A DNA stretch of 13,266 nucleotides from an uncultured Bacteroidales bacterium (GCA_958418815.1 CATZGB010000056.1:1-13266), one strand, 5' to 3'. Numbered from the stretch's first letter, positions 6,548-13,218 are shown. Notes: generated by a model from the letters alone, not told the origin. Numbers and translations: made by a program.

Positions 6548-8074
6548 TCAGCCCTGATGTTGGGGGCGCAGGAGGTCGTTGACCGTCTTGACCGGATTGA
6601 AAGTGGAAATCGGCACTTCCACGAACGCGGTTAGCCAGTCGCTCATGGCTCCATTCCAGAGCCCGGGTAGCTCCAAGGCTTTCAGGTTGCGCCCGTGCAG
6701 CGATTTGGAGGAGATGAATCCAGTCTCGGCATCGACATATGCGGGGAGGTCATATTTGCGGCCCTCATGGTCTTTGATGTAGCATACCAGATCCACAGGA
6801 TTGAAATGCGTGGCTTTTGCCATCATCTCGCGGTTTTCTGTTTTCGACAGGTCAATCTGTGTGCTTTCAAGAATCTGCAACGAACGCGACCCGTCGGCGT
6901 TGTATGTCACATACGGTCCTCCGCCTGGTTCTCCCTCGTTCCTTACCATGCCGCATACCCTTATCGGGCGGTCGAGCTTGACACGCAGATATGTGGCCAG
7001 GTCTTCACCCTTTAGTGTCGACAGTTCGGGGGCATCAAAAGAGAAACATTCGCGCATGAACGCGACGATTCCCTCAAGGTCTGCCTCGGAATACTGGCGG
7101 CTGTCGATGAGATCAATGAAAGCAGTGACTTTGTCATGCTGCTCGATGAGGTAACCTGCGATGACCTTTTTGTATAGAAGTGTGGACTCCCTGCGGTTGT
7201 CAGGCACCACATTGTCGATGTTTTTTATGAAGACCACCGTCGAGTCAAGTTCATTCAAGTTCTGTATCAAGGCTCCGTGCCCTCCGGGACGGAACACGAG
7301 ACGGCCATCTTCCCTGAACAAGGAGTTGTCCTCATTCACGGCGACTGTGTCGGTCGAAGCTTTTTGCTCTGACATTGATACGGAAATCTTGACTCCCATA
7401 CGCGCCTCGATGGCCGGAACTGCTTCCGCGAGCTTTTGGGCGAAAGCCTCGCGATGTGAGGGGGAGACGGTCAGGTGCATGTTCACAGAGCCATCGGCCT
7501 GCTGGGCTGATTGGGCTCCCTCCATAAGTTGTTCCTCCACGGGGGTACGTGTGTCATTTCCGGACTTGTGGAATGTCAGCAAGCCTTTCGGCAGGTTGCC
7601 GTAGTCAAGTCCTTCCGGGCCGATGATTCCTTTTATCACCTCTTTCTGTGCGCCTACGGCCAGCAGTTCGTCTACTCCTTTGCCGCTGTGGGTTTTGCGC
7701 AATTGTTCGTCAAGCTGTCCGAAAAAAGCCACGTCGTGGATGTTCTTCAGGAGATTGTCCACATCGGAACCTTCGGGAGCTGTGTCCTTGTCGCCGTCGA
7801 CAAAGCTGAAGAGCGATTTGAACATACGCGAAGCGGCCCCTGATGCGGGTACGAACTTGCAGACATCGCCTCCGTCGGACAAGTATTTGTCCCATCTGGC
7901 GACAGCTTCATCCTCTTCCTGTGGCGTCAGCACAGTGATTCCTTCGCCGGGACGTGCGGAATCATATATTTTAAGGTATGGGAAACCGGTCTTGAAACGT
8001 TCGACCTGGGTCATAAGTGTCTCTTCCGAGACTCCACGCTGGCCCAGCTGGGCCATATCATCTTTCGTCAACAT
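6548..8074 (-). CDS. DUF4301 family protein, possible nucleotidyltransferase fold
   Basis: This 508-residue cytoplasmic protein belongs to a family known mainly from Bacteroidetes (DUF4301), recognised by the segment KFVPASGAASRMFK (residues 73-86). No function is established. Four motifs occur in an order reminiscent of UDP-sugar pyrophosphorylases (UDPGP class): a Gly-rich ASGAASRM loop (77-84), LPKGLLTFHKSG (161-172), RPGGHGALIQNL (262-273) and FIKNIDNVVPD (283 on). They resemble the GGxGTRM loop, the PK segment, the P-P/G-GHG loop and the NIDN motif of those enzymes. This reading is inference. There is no signal peptide or membrane helix. The start at 8074 is the first ATG, 53 bases downstream of a promoter-like box. 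It lies 189 bases downstream of yqgE, whose terminator separates the two. Confidence 0.85.
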   Translation of the reverse strand: MLTKDDMAQLGQRGVSEETLMTQVERFKTGFPYLKIYDSARPGEGITVLTPQEEDEAVARWDKYLSDGGDVCKFVPASGAASRMFKSLFSFVDGDKDTAPEGSDVDNLLKNIHDVAFFGQLDEQLRKTHSGKGVDELLAVGAQKEVIKGIIGPEGLDYGNLPKGLLTFHKSGNDTRTPVEEQLMEGAQSAQQADGSVNMHLTVSPSHREAFAQKLAEAVPAIEARMGVKISVSMSEQKASTDTVAVNEDNSLFREDGRLVFRPGGHGALIQNLNELDSTVVFIKNIDNVVPDNRRESTLLYKKVIAGYLIEQHDKVTAFIDLIDSRQYSEADLEGIVAFMRECFSFDAPELSTLKGEDLATYLRVKLDRPIRVCGMVRNEGEPGGGPYVTYNADGSRSLQILESTQIDLSKTENREMMAKATHFNPVDLVCYIKDHEGRKYDLPAYVDAETGFISSKSLHGRNLKALELPGLWNGAMSDWLTAFVEVPISTFNPVKTVNDLLRPQHQG

Positions 8075-8127
8075 GTCGGTTTGTGTAGGGTTGGGTTTGT
8101 TTAGGAGTTGTCGTGATTATGTTTTCA

Positions 8128-8135
8128 CAAAGTTA
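8128..8135 (-). promoter_or_regulatory. -7 box of the DUF4301 gene
   Basis: Read on the minus strand this is TAACTTTG, a full match to the Bacteroidetes -7 consensus, 53 bases upstream of the DUF4301 start. A clear TTTG -33 element at the usual spacing is missing. Confidence 0.4.
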
Positions 8136-8210
8136 CAGCTTTTTATCCGATTTCCATTCACAGGCAGCGATAATTCTTTATATGAGTCAGCCGTCGGTGT
8201 GGCCGGGATA

Positions 8211-8242
8211 TGAAAAACCACCGGAATGGGGTTCCCGATGGT
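8211..8242 (-). terminator. Intrinsic terminator of the YqgE/AlgH gene
   Basis: On the minus strand a hairpin of about ten base pairs (8242-8233 with 8226-8217, two G-U wobbles) is followed directly by a run of Ts (8217-8213). It begins 22 bases after the YqgE stop codon. This is the clearest Rho-independent terminator in the window and implies that the DUF4301 gene has its own promoter. Confidence 0.75.
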
Positions 8243-8263
8243 CTGTGAGTCTCCTCGTTTTTT

Positions 8264-8947
8264 TCAGTTGTATTGCGGATTGACCGGATGATACAGCCAG
8301 TTTCTGTATGGTTTGCCCAAAAGTCTGACGATTCTGTACCATGACGAGTCTCCGTCTTCCATAAAAATCTCTTTGTTGGCTGGTTTGGGCGCCACGGCCC
8401 ATACATGTTTCTCGATCTCCTCCTCAAGCTGCATAGGGTCCCAGCCGCTGTATCCGACGAAAAAGCGCATTTTGCCTTCCGTCTCGAGCCCCATGTTGAC
8501 ATAGCTTTTGACCTGCTTGAAATCACCGCCGATATATAGGTCTTCGGCGATTTTCCGGGCACCACGAAACTCATCTCCAAGGGAGTGGAGATAAAACAGC
8601 CGGTCGCATGACAGGGGGCCGCCGCAGTAAATCGGGATGTCTATCTCATCCTGGATGCCTTCTATCGCTTCTCCCAATGTGTAACCGGTGGCTTTGTTAA
8701 GCACCAGCCCCATAGCCGACTTGCCCCGTTCATATTCGACAAGCGAGATGACCCCGTGGTTGAAATATTCCTCACGCAAAAACGGCTCGGCCACAAGCAA
8801 TGACCCGACAGCCGGCTTTCCGGTCGGAAGGTTGATTTTAAAAATGGAGGAATCAAGATCGGGCATATCAATCTCCATGACTTTAGTAATATTACATTTC
8901 ACGTCGACAGGGACTTCCCGGTCGGAGTTGCTGGCCGGAAAATCCAT
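8264..8947 (-). CDS. YqgE/AlgH family protein (UPF0301/DUF179)
   Basis: The protein belongs to the YqgE/AlgH family, conserved cytoplasmic proteins of unresolved function. Diagnostic segments are GSLLVAEPFL (with FNHGVISLVEY after it), SAMGLVLNKATGYTL, IPIYCGGPLSCDRLFYLHS and, near the C-terminus, FFVGYSGWDPMQLEEEI followed by W-V. All are in the expected order. From the ATG at 8947 it is 227 residues, longer than the usual length of about 185-200. An in-frame ATG at 8878 (residue 24, MEIDMPDLDSSIFKI) gives 204 residues and matches the normal family N-terminus better. I keep the longer form because the first 15 codons look coding and the promoter ends just upstream, but the start is truly uncertain. 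Confidence 0.9.
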   Translation of the reverse strand: MDFPASNSDREVPVDVKCNITKVMEIDMPDLDSSIFKINLPTGKPAVGSLLVAEPFLREEYFNHGVISLVEYERGKSAMGLVLNKATGYTLGEAIEGIQDEIDIPIYCGGPLSCDRLFYLHSLGDEFRGARKIAEDLYIGGDFKQVKSYVNMGLETEGKMRFFVGYSGWDPMQLEEEIEKHVWAVAPKPANKEIFMEDGDSSWYRIVRLLGKPYRNWLYHPVNPQYN

Positions 8948-8955
8948 CTCAATGG

Positions 8956-8987
8956 CGAAGTTACCATTATTTTACGGGACAAACAAA
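8956..8987 (-). promoter_or_regulatory. Promoter of the YqgE/AlgH gene
   Basis: On the minus strand a TTTG (8987-8984) is followed after exactly 20 bases by TAACTTCG (8963-8956), one mismatch from the -7 consensus. Transcription would start near 8950. If the ATG at 8947 is used, the message is nearly leaderless; if the ATG at 8878 is used, the leader is about 70 bases. Confidence 0.6.
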
Positions 8988-9016
8988 TATTTTTGCAGAA
9001 ATCCAAAAATATTTGT
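8983..9016. repeat. 13-bp perfect inverted repeat over the yqgE -33 element
   Basis: ACAAATATTTTTG (8983-8995) is the exact reverse complement of CAAAAATATTTGT (9004-9016), with an eight-base spacer. The left arm contains the -33 element of the YqgE promoter. Another copy of part of the arm, ATATTTTTG, occurs at 9103-9111. It could be an operator for an unknown repressor or an AT-rich hairpin; no regulator can be named. Confidence 0.55.
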
Positions 9017-9222
9017 GGAGAATGACGCTACAAGAGGGCTTTCCCTGCCAATCTCTGAGGATTTTGGCATTGATGTCAGGAAATGCAGACAGAGAAATGG
9101 CGATATTTTTGCCGACGTTTGTTGCGTGGGGGAGAGGCGTATTGTAGAACGTGTGCTTGAAATCAGCCGCATAATGAATAAATGGATGAATAAAAGCACT
9201 GTTAAAAAGAGTGATATTTGAT
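8988..9222. other. Intergenic stretch without a convincing gene
   Basis: The gap between the divergent YqgE and thrS genes (8948-9381) holds the YqgE promoter, the palindrome described separately, and the thrS promoter and leader. The rest shows no recognised gene. A plus-strand open frame from ATG 8952 to TGA 9221 would encode 89 residues ending in an amphipathic stretch (IVERVLEISRIMNKWMN). It overlaps the YqgE promoter, is rich in AGA codons and has no family resemblance I recognise, so I do not call it a gene. Confidence 0.4.
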
Positions 9223-9231
9223 TTTTTTTGT

Positions 9232-9239
9232 TAACTTTG
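9232..9239 (+). promoter_or_regulatory. -7 box of the thrS-infC-rpmI-rplT cluster
   Basis: TAACTTTG matches the Bacteroidetes -7 consensus. It predicts a transcript beginning near 9245 and a leader of about 135 bases before the thrS ATG. The -33 region at the usual distance is poor but the upstream sequence is T-rich. Confidence 0.5.
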
Positions 9240-9244
9240 TGGCG

Positions 9245-9381
9245 GTTTTTGCGTTTTGACCGGTTGGAATACCCCTCCCTTGTCGTTTTTGAGGAGCTCC
9301 AGCATGCGTCAGGACGCGAAGATATTGTTGTTTGGTTGCCACGTTGTTGGTGGCAATTGATTGATAAACACGAAGATAAGA
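9245..9381 (+). promoter_or_regulatory. thrS 5' leader with a hairpin near the start
   Basis: The leader contains a seven-base-pair hairpin, TTGCCAC (9336-9342) with GTGGCAA (9350-9356), extendable by G-U pairs, 25 bases before the thrS ATG. A smaller one, GCGT-CAGG-ACGC, sits at 9306-9317. ThrRS often represses its own synthesis in other bacteria by binding tRNA-like leader structures. Whether that happens here cannot be told. I see no T-box signature. Confidence 0.35.
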
Positions 9382-11313
9382 ATGATTAACATTACTTTTC
9401 CCGATAATTCGGTAAAACAGTACGAAGCCGGGGTGACACCCCTTGAAATCGCCCGCAGCCTCTCGCCGCAGCTCGCCCGAGATGTGCTGGCTGCATCTGT
9501 CAATGACCAGGAATGGGATTTGAGCCGTCCGGTCAATGAGGATGCTTCCATCAAACTTTTCAAATGGGATGACCCTGAAGGCAAGCATGCTTTCTGGCAT
9601 TCTTCCGCCCACCTTCTCGCCGAGGCCCTCCAGGAACTTTACCCCGGGGTGAAATTCGGTGTCGGCCCGGCAATCGAGAACGGCTTCTACTATGACATAG
9701 ACCCCAACGGCCACAGCATCACTGCGGCTGATTTCCCCGCGATAGAGGCCAAGATGCTTGAGCTGGCTCGTCGTGACGAGCAGATTGTGAGGGCTGACAT
9801 CTCGAAGGCTGATGCCTTAAAGATGTTTGGCGAACGCAAGGAGGAATACAAATGTGAGCTTATCTCAGAACTTGAGGACGGCTCTATCACTACATATACC
9901 CAGGGCGCGTTCACAGACCTCTGCCGTGGCCCGCATCTCCCTTCGACAGGTGTTATAAAGGCCTGCAAAGTCATGTCGCTCGCCGGAGCATACTGGCGTG
10001 GCGACGAGAAGCGCAACCAGTTGGTGCGTGTTTACGGTATTACCTTCCCGAAAAAGAAGATGCTCGATGAGTATCTTGTCCTGCTCGAGGAGGCCAAGAA
10101 GCGCGACCACCGCAAGCTCGGCAAAGAGATGGAGCTTTTCGCTTTCTCCACCAACGTGGGTGCCGGTCTTCCCCTCTGGCTTCCCAAGGGTGCCGCCCTG
10201 CGTGACCGTCTTGAGCAGTTCCTCCGCAAGATTCAGAAGAAATATGGTTACCAGCAGGTAATCACCCCCCACATAGGCAACAAGCAGCTCTATGTCACTT
10301 CGGGTCACTACGCGAAGTATGGCAAGGATTCCTTCCAGCCGATACATACGCCGCAGGAAGGGGAGGAGTATATGCTCAAACCCATGAACTGTCCTCACCA
10401 CTGCGAGATATTCAAGACATCGCCCCGCTCTTACCGCGACCTGCCGTTGCGCCTCGCGGAGTTCGGCACGGTGTACCGCTACGAGCAGACCGGTGAGCTG
10501 CATGGTCTTACCCGTGTAAGGGGATTCACCCAGGATGACGCCCACATATTCTGCGCGCCGTCACAAATCAAGGATGAGTTCCTGAAAGTGATGGATATCA
10601 TCCTTTATATCTTCAACGCCTTGAAATTTGACAATTACGAGGCTCAGATATCACTGCGAGATCCCAAGAACAAAGAGAAATACATCGGTTCGGACGAGAA
10701 CTGGCACCTTGCAGAGCAGGCCATCATCGAGGCTTGTGAGGAAAAAGGACTCAACGCCCGCAAGGAGCTTGGCGAGGCCGCTTTCTATGGCCCCAAACTT
10801 GACTTCATGGTCAAGGACGCCATCGGACGCCGCTGGCAGCTCGGCACAATCCAGGTTGACTACAACCTGCCCGAGCGTTTCCAGCTTGAATATACCGGAG
10901 CCGACAACCAGAAACACCGTCCGGTGATGATTCACCGCGCGCCTTTCGGTTCGCTCGAACGTTTCGTCGCCGTACTGCTGGAACATACGGCGGGTAAATT
11001 CCCCCTCTGGCTTTCGCCTGAACAGGCAATCATCCTGCCGATTTCCGAGAAGTTCAATGATTACGCCTACGAGGTTGCCCGTCAGCTCAACGAGCTTGAT
11101 GTCCGCGTGACTGTCGATGACCGAAACGAGAAAATCGGCCGAAAGATTCGCGACAACGAGTTGAAGCGTATTCCCTATATGCTTGTCGTCGGGGAGAAAG
11201 AGGCTGAAAACGGCGAGGTCTCCGTGCGCAAGCAGGGTGAAGGCGACAAGGGCACGATGAAGGTCGCCGAATTTGCCGAGGAAATCAACCGCCTTGTGAA
11301 AGAACTCCAGTAA
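9382..11313 (+). CDS. thrS: Threonine-tRNA ligase (ThrRS)
   Basis: This cytoplasmic class II synthetase charges tRNA-Thr with threonine and edits mischarged serine. The ATG at 9382 gives 643 residues starting MINITFPDNSVKQYE, the usual start of the TGS domain; a TTG 21 bases upstream is in frame but unlikely. The editing domain has H73 and H77 (HSSAH) and C181 and H185 (LCRGPH), the same spacing as in E. coli. The catalytic core has zinc ligands C337 (MNCPHHC), H388 (DDAHIF) and H518 (MIHRAPFGS), motif 2 around FGTVYRYEQTGELHGLTRVR, and motif 3 at SLERF. The anticodon-binding domain begins near WLSPEQAIILP. Everything needed appears intact. It heads the translation cluster, with infC 69 bases downstream. 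Confidence 0.98.
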   Translation: MINITFPDNSVKQYEAGVTPLEIARSLSPQLARDVLAASVNDQEWDLSRPVNEDASIKLFKWDDPEGKHAFWHSSAHLLAEALQELYPGVKFGVGPAIENGFYYDIDPNGHSITAADFPAIEAKMLELARRDEQIVRADISKADALKMFGERKEEYKCELISELEDGSITTYTQGAFTDLCRGPHLPSTGVIKACKVMSLAGAYWRGDEKRNQLVRVYGITFPKKKMLDEYLVLLEEAKKRDHRKLGKEMELFAFSTNVGAGLPLWLPKGAALRDRLEQFLRKIQKKYGYQQVITPHIGNKQLYVTSGHYAKYGKDSFQPIHTPQEGEEYMLKPMNCPHHCEIFKTSPRSYRDLPLRLAEFGTVYRYEQTGELHGLTRVRGFTQDDAHIFCAPSQIKDEFLKVMDIILYIFNALKFDNYEAQISLRDPKNKEKYIGSDENWHLAEQAIIEACEEKGLNARKELGEAAFYGPKLDFMVKDAIGRRWQLGTIQVDYNLPERFQLEYTGADNQKHRPVMIHRAPFGSLERFVAVLLEHTAGKFPLWLSPEQAIILPISEKFNDYAYEVARQLNELDVRVTVDDRNEKIGRKIRDNELKRIPYMLVVGEKEAENGEVSVRKQGEGDKGTMKVAEFAEEINRLVKELQ

Positions 11314-11318
11314 TCACG

Positions 11319-11340
11319 CCGGGCAAAGAACAAATCCCGG
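11319..11340 (+). other. Small hairpin in the thrS-infC spacer
   Basis: CCGGG (11319-11323) pairs with CCCGG (11336-11340) across a 12-base A-rich loop, six bases after the thrS stop. There is no T-run, so readthrough into infC is expected. It might be a processing or stability element. Confidence 0.3.
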
Positions 11341-11382
11341 TAGAGGATGTTCACCTTAAAAAGAATCACCAACCAATACTGA

Positions 11383-12204
11383 ATGGATAAGAAACCCATC
11401 AACTCCGGAGGATCAAGACCCTCCAGCTATGGAAGCCAGGGCCACAGCGGCTCGGCTCCACGACAGGCCGGAAGCGGCCAACACACCTCGTCCTCCCAGG
11501 GAGGATACGGCCAGCGCAGCCAGGGCGCCCCGCGCCCGGCCGGCGCCAGCACCGGACGTCCGGGAGGATTTTCCGGCCCGCGCCCCGGAGGCCCGCGCCC
11601 CGGAGGTTTCGGTGGTCCCCGTCCCGGAGGCTTCGGCGGCCCGCGTCCAGCAGGGATGCGTCCTCCATTGACAGGCCCGCGTCCTCCCCGCAAAGAGGAA
11701 CCCTACAACATCAACGAGCGCATCCACGCCAAGGAGGTGCGTCTCGTGGGCGACAATGTCGAAAATGGTGTCGTGTCTCTCCAGCAGGCCCTCAAGCTTG
11801 CCGATGAGATGGAGCTTGACCTGGTGGAAATCTCACCCACCGCTCAGCCGCCTGTCTGCAAGATCCTTGACTACTCCAAATTCCTGTATCAGCAGAAGAA
11901 GCGCCAGAAAGAGCAGAAAGCAAAGGCGACGAAAGTCGTGGTGAAGGAGATTCGTTTCGGCCCGCAGACCGATGACCACGATTACAACTTCAAGCTCAAA
12001 CACGCCCAGAGCTTCCTTCAGGAGGGTTCCAAGGTGAAGGCTTATGTCTTCTTCAAAGGACGTTCGATTCTTTTCAAGGAGCAGGGCGAAGTGCTGTTGC
12101 TGCGTTTCGCCAACGACCTTGAAGAGCTTGGCAAGGTAGAGCAGATGCCTGTCCTCGAGGGAAAGAGAATGACAATCATGCTTTCTCCCAAGAAAAAAGT
12201 CTGA
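11383..12204 (+). CDS. infC: Translation initiation factor IF-3 with long Gly/Pro/Arg-rich N-terminal extension
   Basis: IF3 binds the 30S subunit, prevents premature 50S joining and checks the start codon and initiator tRNA. The core runs from about residue 107 (PYNINERIHAKEVRLVGDN) to 273. It includes the family signature LVEISPTAQPPVCKILDYSKF, the basic linker KKRQKEQKAKATK, and the C-terminal domain with KEIRFGPQTDDHDYNFKLK and FFKGRSILFKEQG, ending MTIMLSPKKKV. Before it lies an extension of about 105 residues of low complexity: Ser/Gln/Gly-rich first, then GPRPGG units between residues 65 and 91. Bacteroides IF3 and E. coli IF3 (180 residues) lack this as far as I recall. An in-frame ATG at 11656 (residue 92) would give a normal 182-residue IF3. 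The start codon is ATG, unlike the AUU of E. coli infC. Confidence 0.96.
   Translation: MDKKPINSGGSRPSSYGSQGHSGSAPRQAGSGQHTSSSQGGYGQRSQGAPRPAGASTGRPGGFSGPRPGGPRPGGFGGPRPGGFGGPRPAGMRPPLTGPRPPRKEEPYNINERIHAKEVRLVGDNVENGVVSLQQALKLADEMELDLVEISPTAQPPVCKILDYSKFLYQQKKRQKEQKAKATKVVVKEIRFGPQTDDHDYNFKLKHAQSFLQEGSKVKAYVFFKGRSILFKEQGEVLLLRFANDLEELGKVEQMPVLEGKRMTIMLSPKKKV
11575..11655 (+). repeat. GC-rich tandem repeat encoding GPRPGG(FG) units
   Basis: Within infC, copies of a unit close to GGCCCGCGCCCCGGAGG (with a variable TTCGGY insert) are repeated in tandem and encode GPRPGG, PRPGG, FGGPRPGG and FGGPRPAG. Copies differ mostly at silent positions, so the repeat is kept at the protein level. Such repeats can change copy number by slippage, which would vary the length of the extension between strains. 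Confidence 0.8.
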
Positions 12205-12297
12205 AAAAACATCCGTCAAGGCAATAAAAAGCCTGATTGCGCGTTGTATATGATGGTGTCTGTGACACCAAACTAATCAAATCATAAATTAACAAAA
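12205..12297 (+). promoter_or_regulatory. infC-rpmI spacer with possible structured leader
   Basis: The spacer holds a perfect hairpin TGGTGTC (12254-12260) / GACACCA (12264-12270) with a three-base loop. Before it are two mutually exclusive pairings: AGGC (12219-12222) with GCCT (12231-12234), or GCAAT (12221-12225) with ATTGC (12236-12240). The last 25 bases before the rpmI ATG are A-rich and unstructured, the usual Bacteroidetes translation start context. A role in controlling L35 is possible but unproven. Confidence 0.35.
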
Positions 12298-12495
12298 ATG
12301 CCAAAGATTAAGACTAATTCCGGTGCCAAAAAGAGGTTCGCCCTTACCGGAACAGGAAAGATCAAGAGAAAACATGCTTACAAGAGTCACATTCTGACGA
12401 AGAAGACCAAGAAGCAGAAGAGAAACCTCACCCACTTCGGCACAGTCAACAAGGTAGACGAAGCCAACGTAAAGGCATTACTTGGCCTGAAGTAA
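12298..12495 (+). CDS. rpmI: 50S ribosomal protein L35 (bL35)
   Basis: This 65-residue, very basic protein is bL35, a component of the large ribosomal subunit. The sequence MPKIKTNSGAKKRFALTGTG, the KIKRKHAYKSHILTKKT segment and the ending VKALLGLK are typical of the family. Length is normal. It lies between infC and rplT as in most bacteria. The unusual point is the distance to rplT, 242 bases of structured sequence, where the two genes are often only tens of bases apart. Confidence 0.98.
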   Translation: MPKIKTNSGAKKRFALTGTGKIKRKHAYKSHILTKKTKKQKRNLTHFGTVNKVDEANVKALLGLK

Positions 12496-12737
12496 TCAGT
12501 CCCTTTCCCAGCGGACTGTATTCTTCAACCCGAAGAGCCTGAGGTTTAGCCCCAGAAAACAATCATCCCCGACTATCCGCGCTACTCTTGACGCCGGCGG
12601 TCAGGGCGAAGGCAACCGGACCGGCCTGAGCAACACCAAGTGGTCCGAAATCTACTAACCGGATGTCATGCCGCAAGAGCAACGCCGTCAAACACAATCA
12701 AGGCCGTTGCCGCTGACATTCAAAACTTGTCAAAACA
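12496..12737 (+). ncRNA. Structured rpmI-rplT spacer, candidate L20 leader RNA
   Basis: This spacer has no open frame of note but dense pairing potential. Visible helices are CAGTCC (12497-12502)/GGACTG (12513-12518); TCTTC (12522-12526)/GAAGA (12532-12536); a seven-pair helix around 12584-12604; CGGACC (12617-12622)/GGTCCG (12642-12647); and a compound stem made of GGATGTCA (12661-12668)/TGACATTC (12714-12721) enclosing GCAACGCC (12679-12686)/GGCCGTTGC (12702-12710) with one bulged C. The last ends 16 bases before the rplT ATG. I recall a published motif named Bacteroidales-1 associated with L20 genes; I cannot confirm a match. An L20-responsive leader is the best reading. No promoter-like box is evident inside. 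Confidence 0.6.
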
Positions 12738-13085
12738 ATGCCAAGATCAGTAAACCACGTAGCATCCCGCGCACGTCGTAAGAAAATCCTCAAATTAACC
12801 CGCGGTTACTTCGGTTGCCGTCGTAACGTGTGGACCGTTGCCAAGAACACTTGGGAAAAGGGTCTCACCTACGCTTACCGCGACCGCAAGAACAAAAAGC
12901 GCAACTTCCGTTCGCTTTGGATTCAGCGAATCAACGCCGCTGCCCGTATGGAGGGTCTTTCTTACTCTCAGCTCATGGGACTCATTCACAAGGCCGGCAT
13001 CGAAATCAACCGCAAGGTGCTTGCCGACCTGGCTCTCAACAACCCCGCCGCTTTCAAGGCTGTTGTTGACAAAGTGAAGGCTTAA
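12738..13085 (+). CDS. rplT: 50S ribosomal protein L20 (bL20)
   Basis: bL20 binds 23S rRNA early in large-subunit assembly and, in E. coli and Bacillus, represses its own operon by binding leader mRNA. The 115-residue sequence begins MPRSVNHVASRARRKKILKL and contains the strongly conserved GYFGCRRNVWTVAK-like region, YAYRDRKNKKRNFRSLWIQRINAAAR and the SYSQLMGLIHKAGIEINRKVLADLA helix pair. Length and ends are normal. It closes the translation cluster, is preceded by the structured spacer and is followed by a strong hairpin. Confidence 0.98.
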   Translation: MPRSVNHVASRARRKKILKLTRGYFGCRRNVWTVAKNTWEKGLTYAYRDRKNKKRNFRSLWIQRINAAARMEGLSYSQLMGLIHKAGIEINRKVLADLALNNPAAFKAVVDKVKA

Positions 13086-13115
13086 GGCAATATCCGGATT
13101 AAACCGGGAAAGAAT

Positions 13116-13144
13116 GACGGAGTGTCGCAATGCGGCACTCCGTC
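13116..13144 (+). terminator. Terminator hairpin after rplT
   Basis: GACGGAGTGTCGC (13116-13128) pairs with GCGGCACTCCGTC (13132-13144) across the three-base loop AAT, with one U-G wobble: a 13-pair, very stable stem 30 bases after the L20 stop. The T-run after it is weak (TGCTGTTT). It most likely ends the thrS-infC-rpmI-rplT transcript. Confidence 0.75.
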
Positions 13145-13218
13145 TGCTGTTTATGCCAGGCAAGCGACTGGCTGGGATTTCATCGGCAGTATATCAATCT
13201 CTGTTTTTGAAACATTAG

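Noticed and set aside
6045..6557. Plus-strand open frame of 170 codons
   Set aside because: It lies out of frame over the YczE/YitT-like gene and runs through the bidirectional terminator.
8952..9221. Plus-strand open frame of 89 codons between YqgE and thrS
   Set aside because: It overlaps the YqgE promoter, is unusually rich in AGA codons and matches no family I recognise; chance openness is more likely.
9245..9381. T-box or threonine leader peptide upstream of thrS
   Set aside because: No T-box sequence or specifier stem and no run of threonine codons is visible; only short hairpins are present.
11399..11727. Alternative open frames on both strands over the GC-rich infC repeat
   Set aside because: GC-rich repeats leave several frames open by chance; only the IF3 frame joins a conserved domain and has a Bacteroidetes-type A-rich start region.
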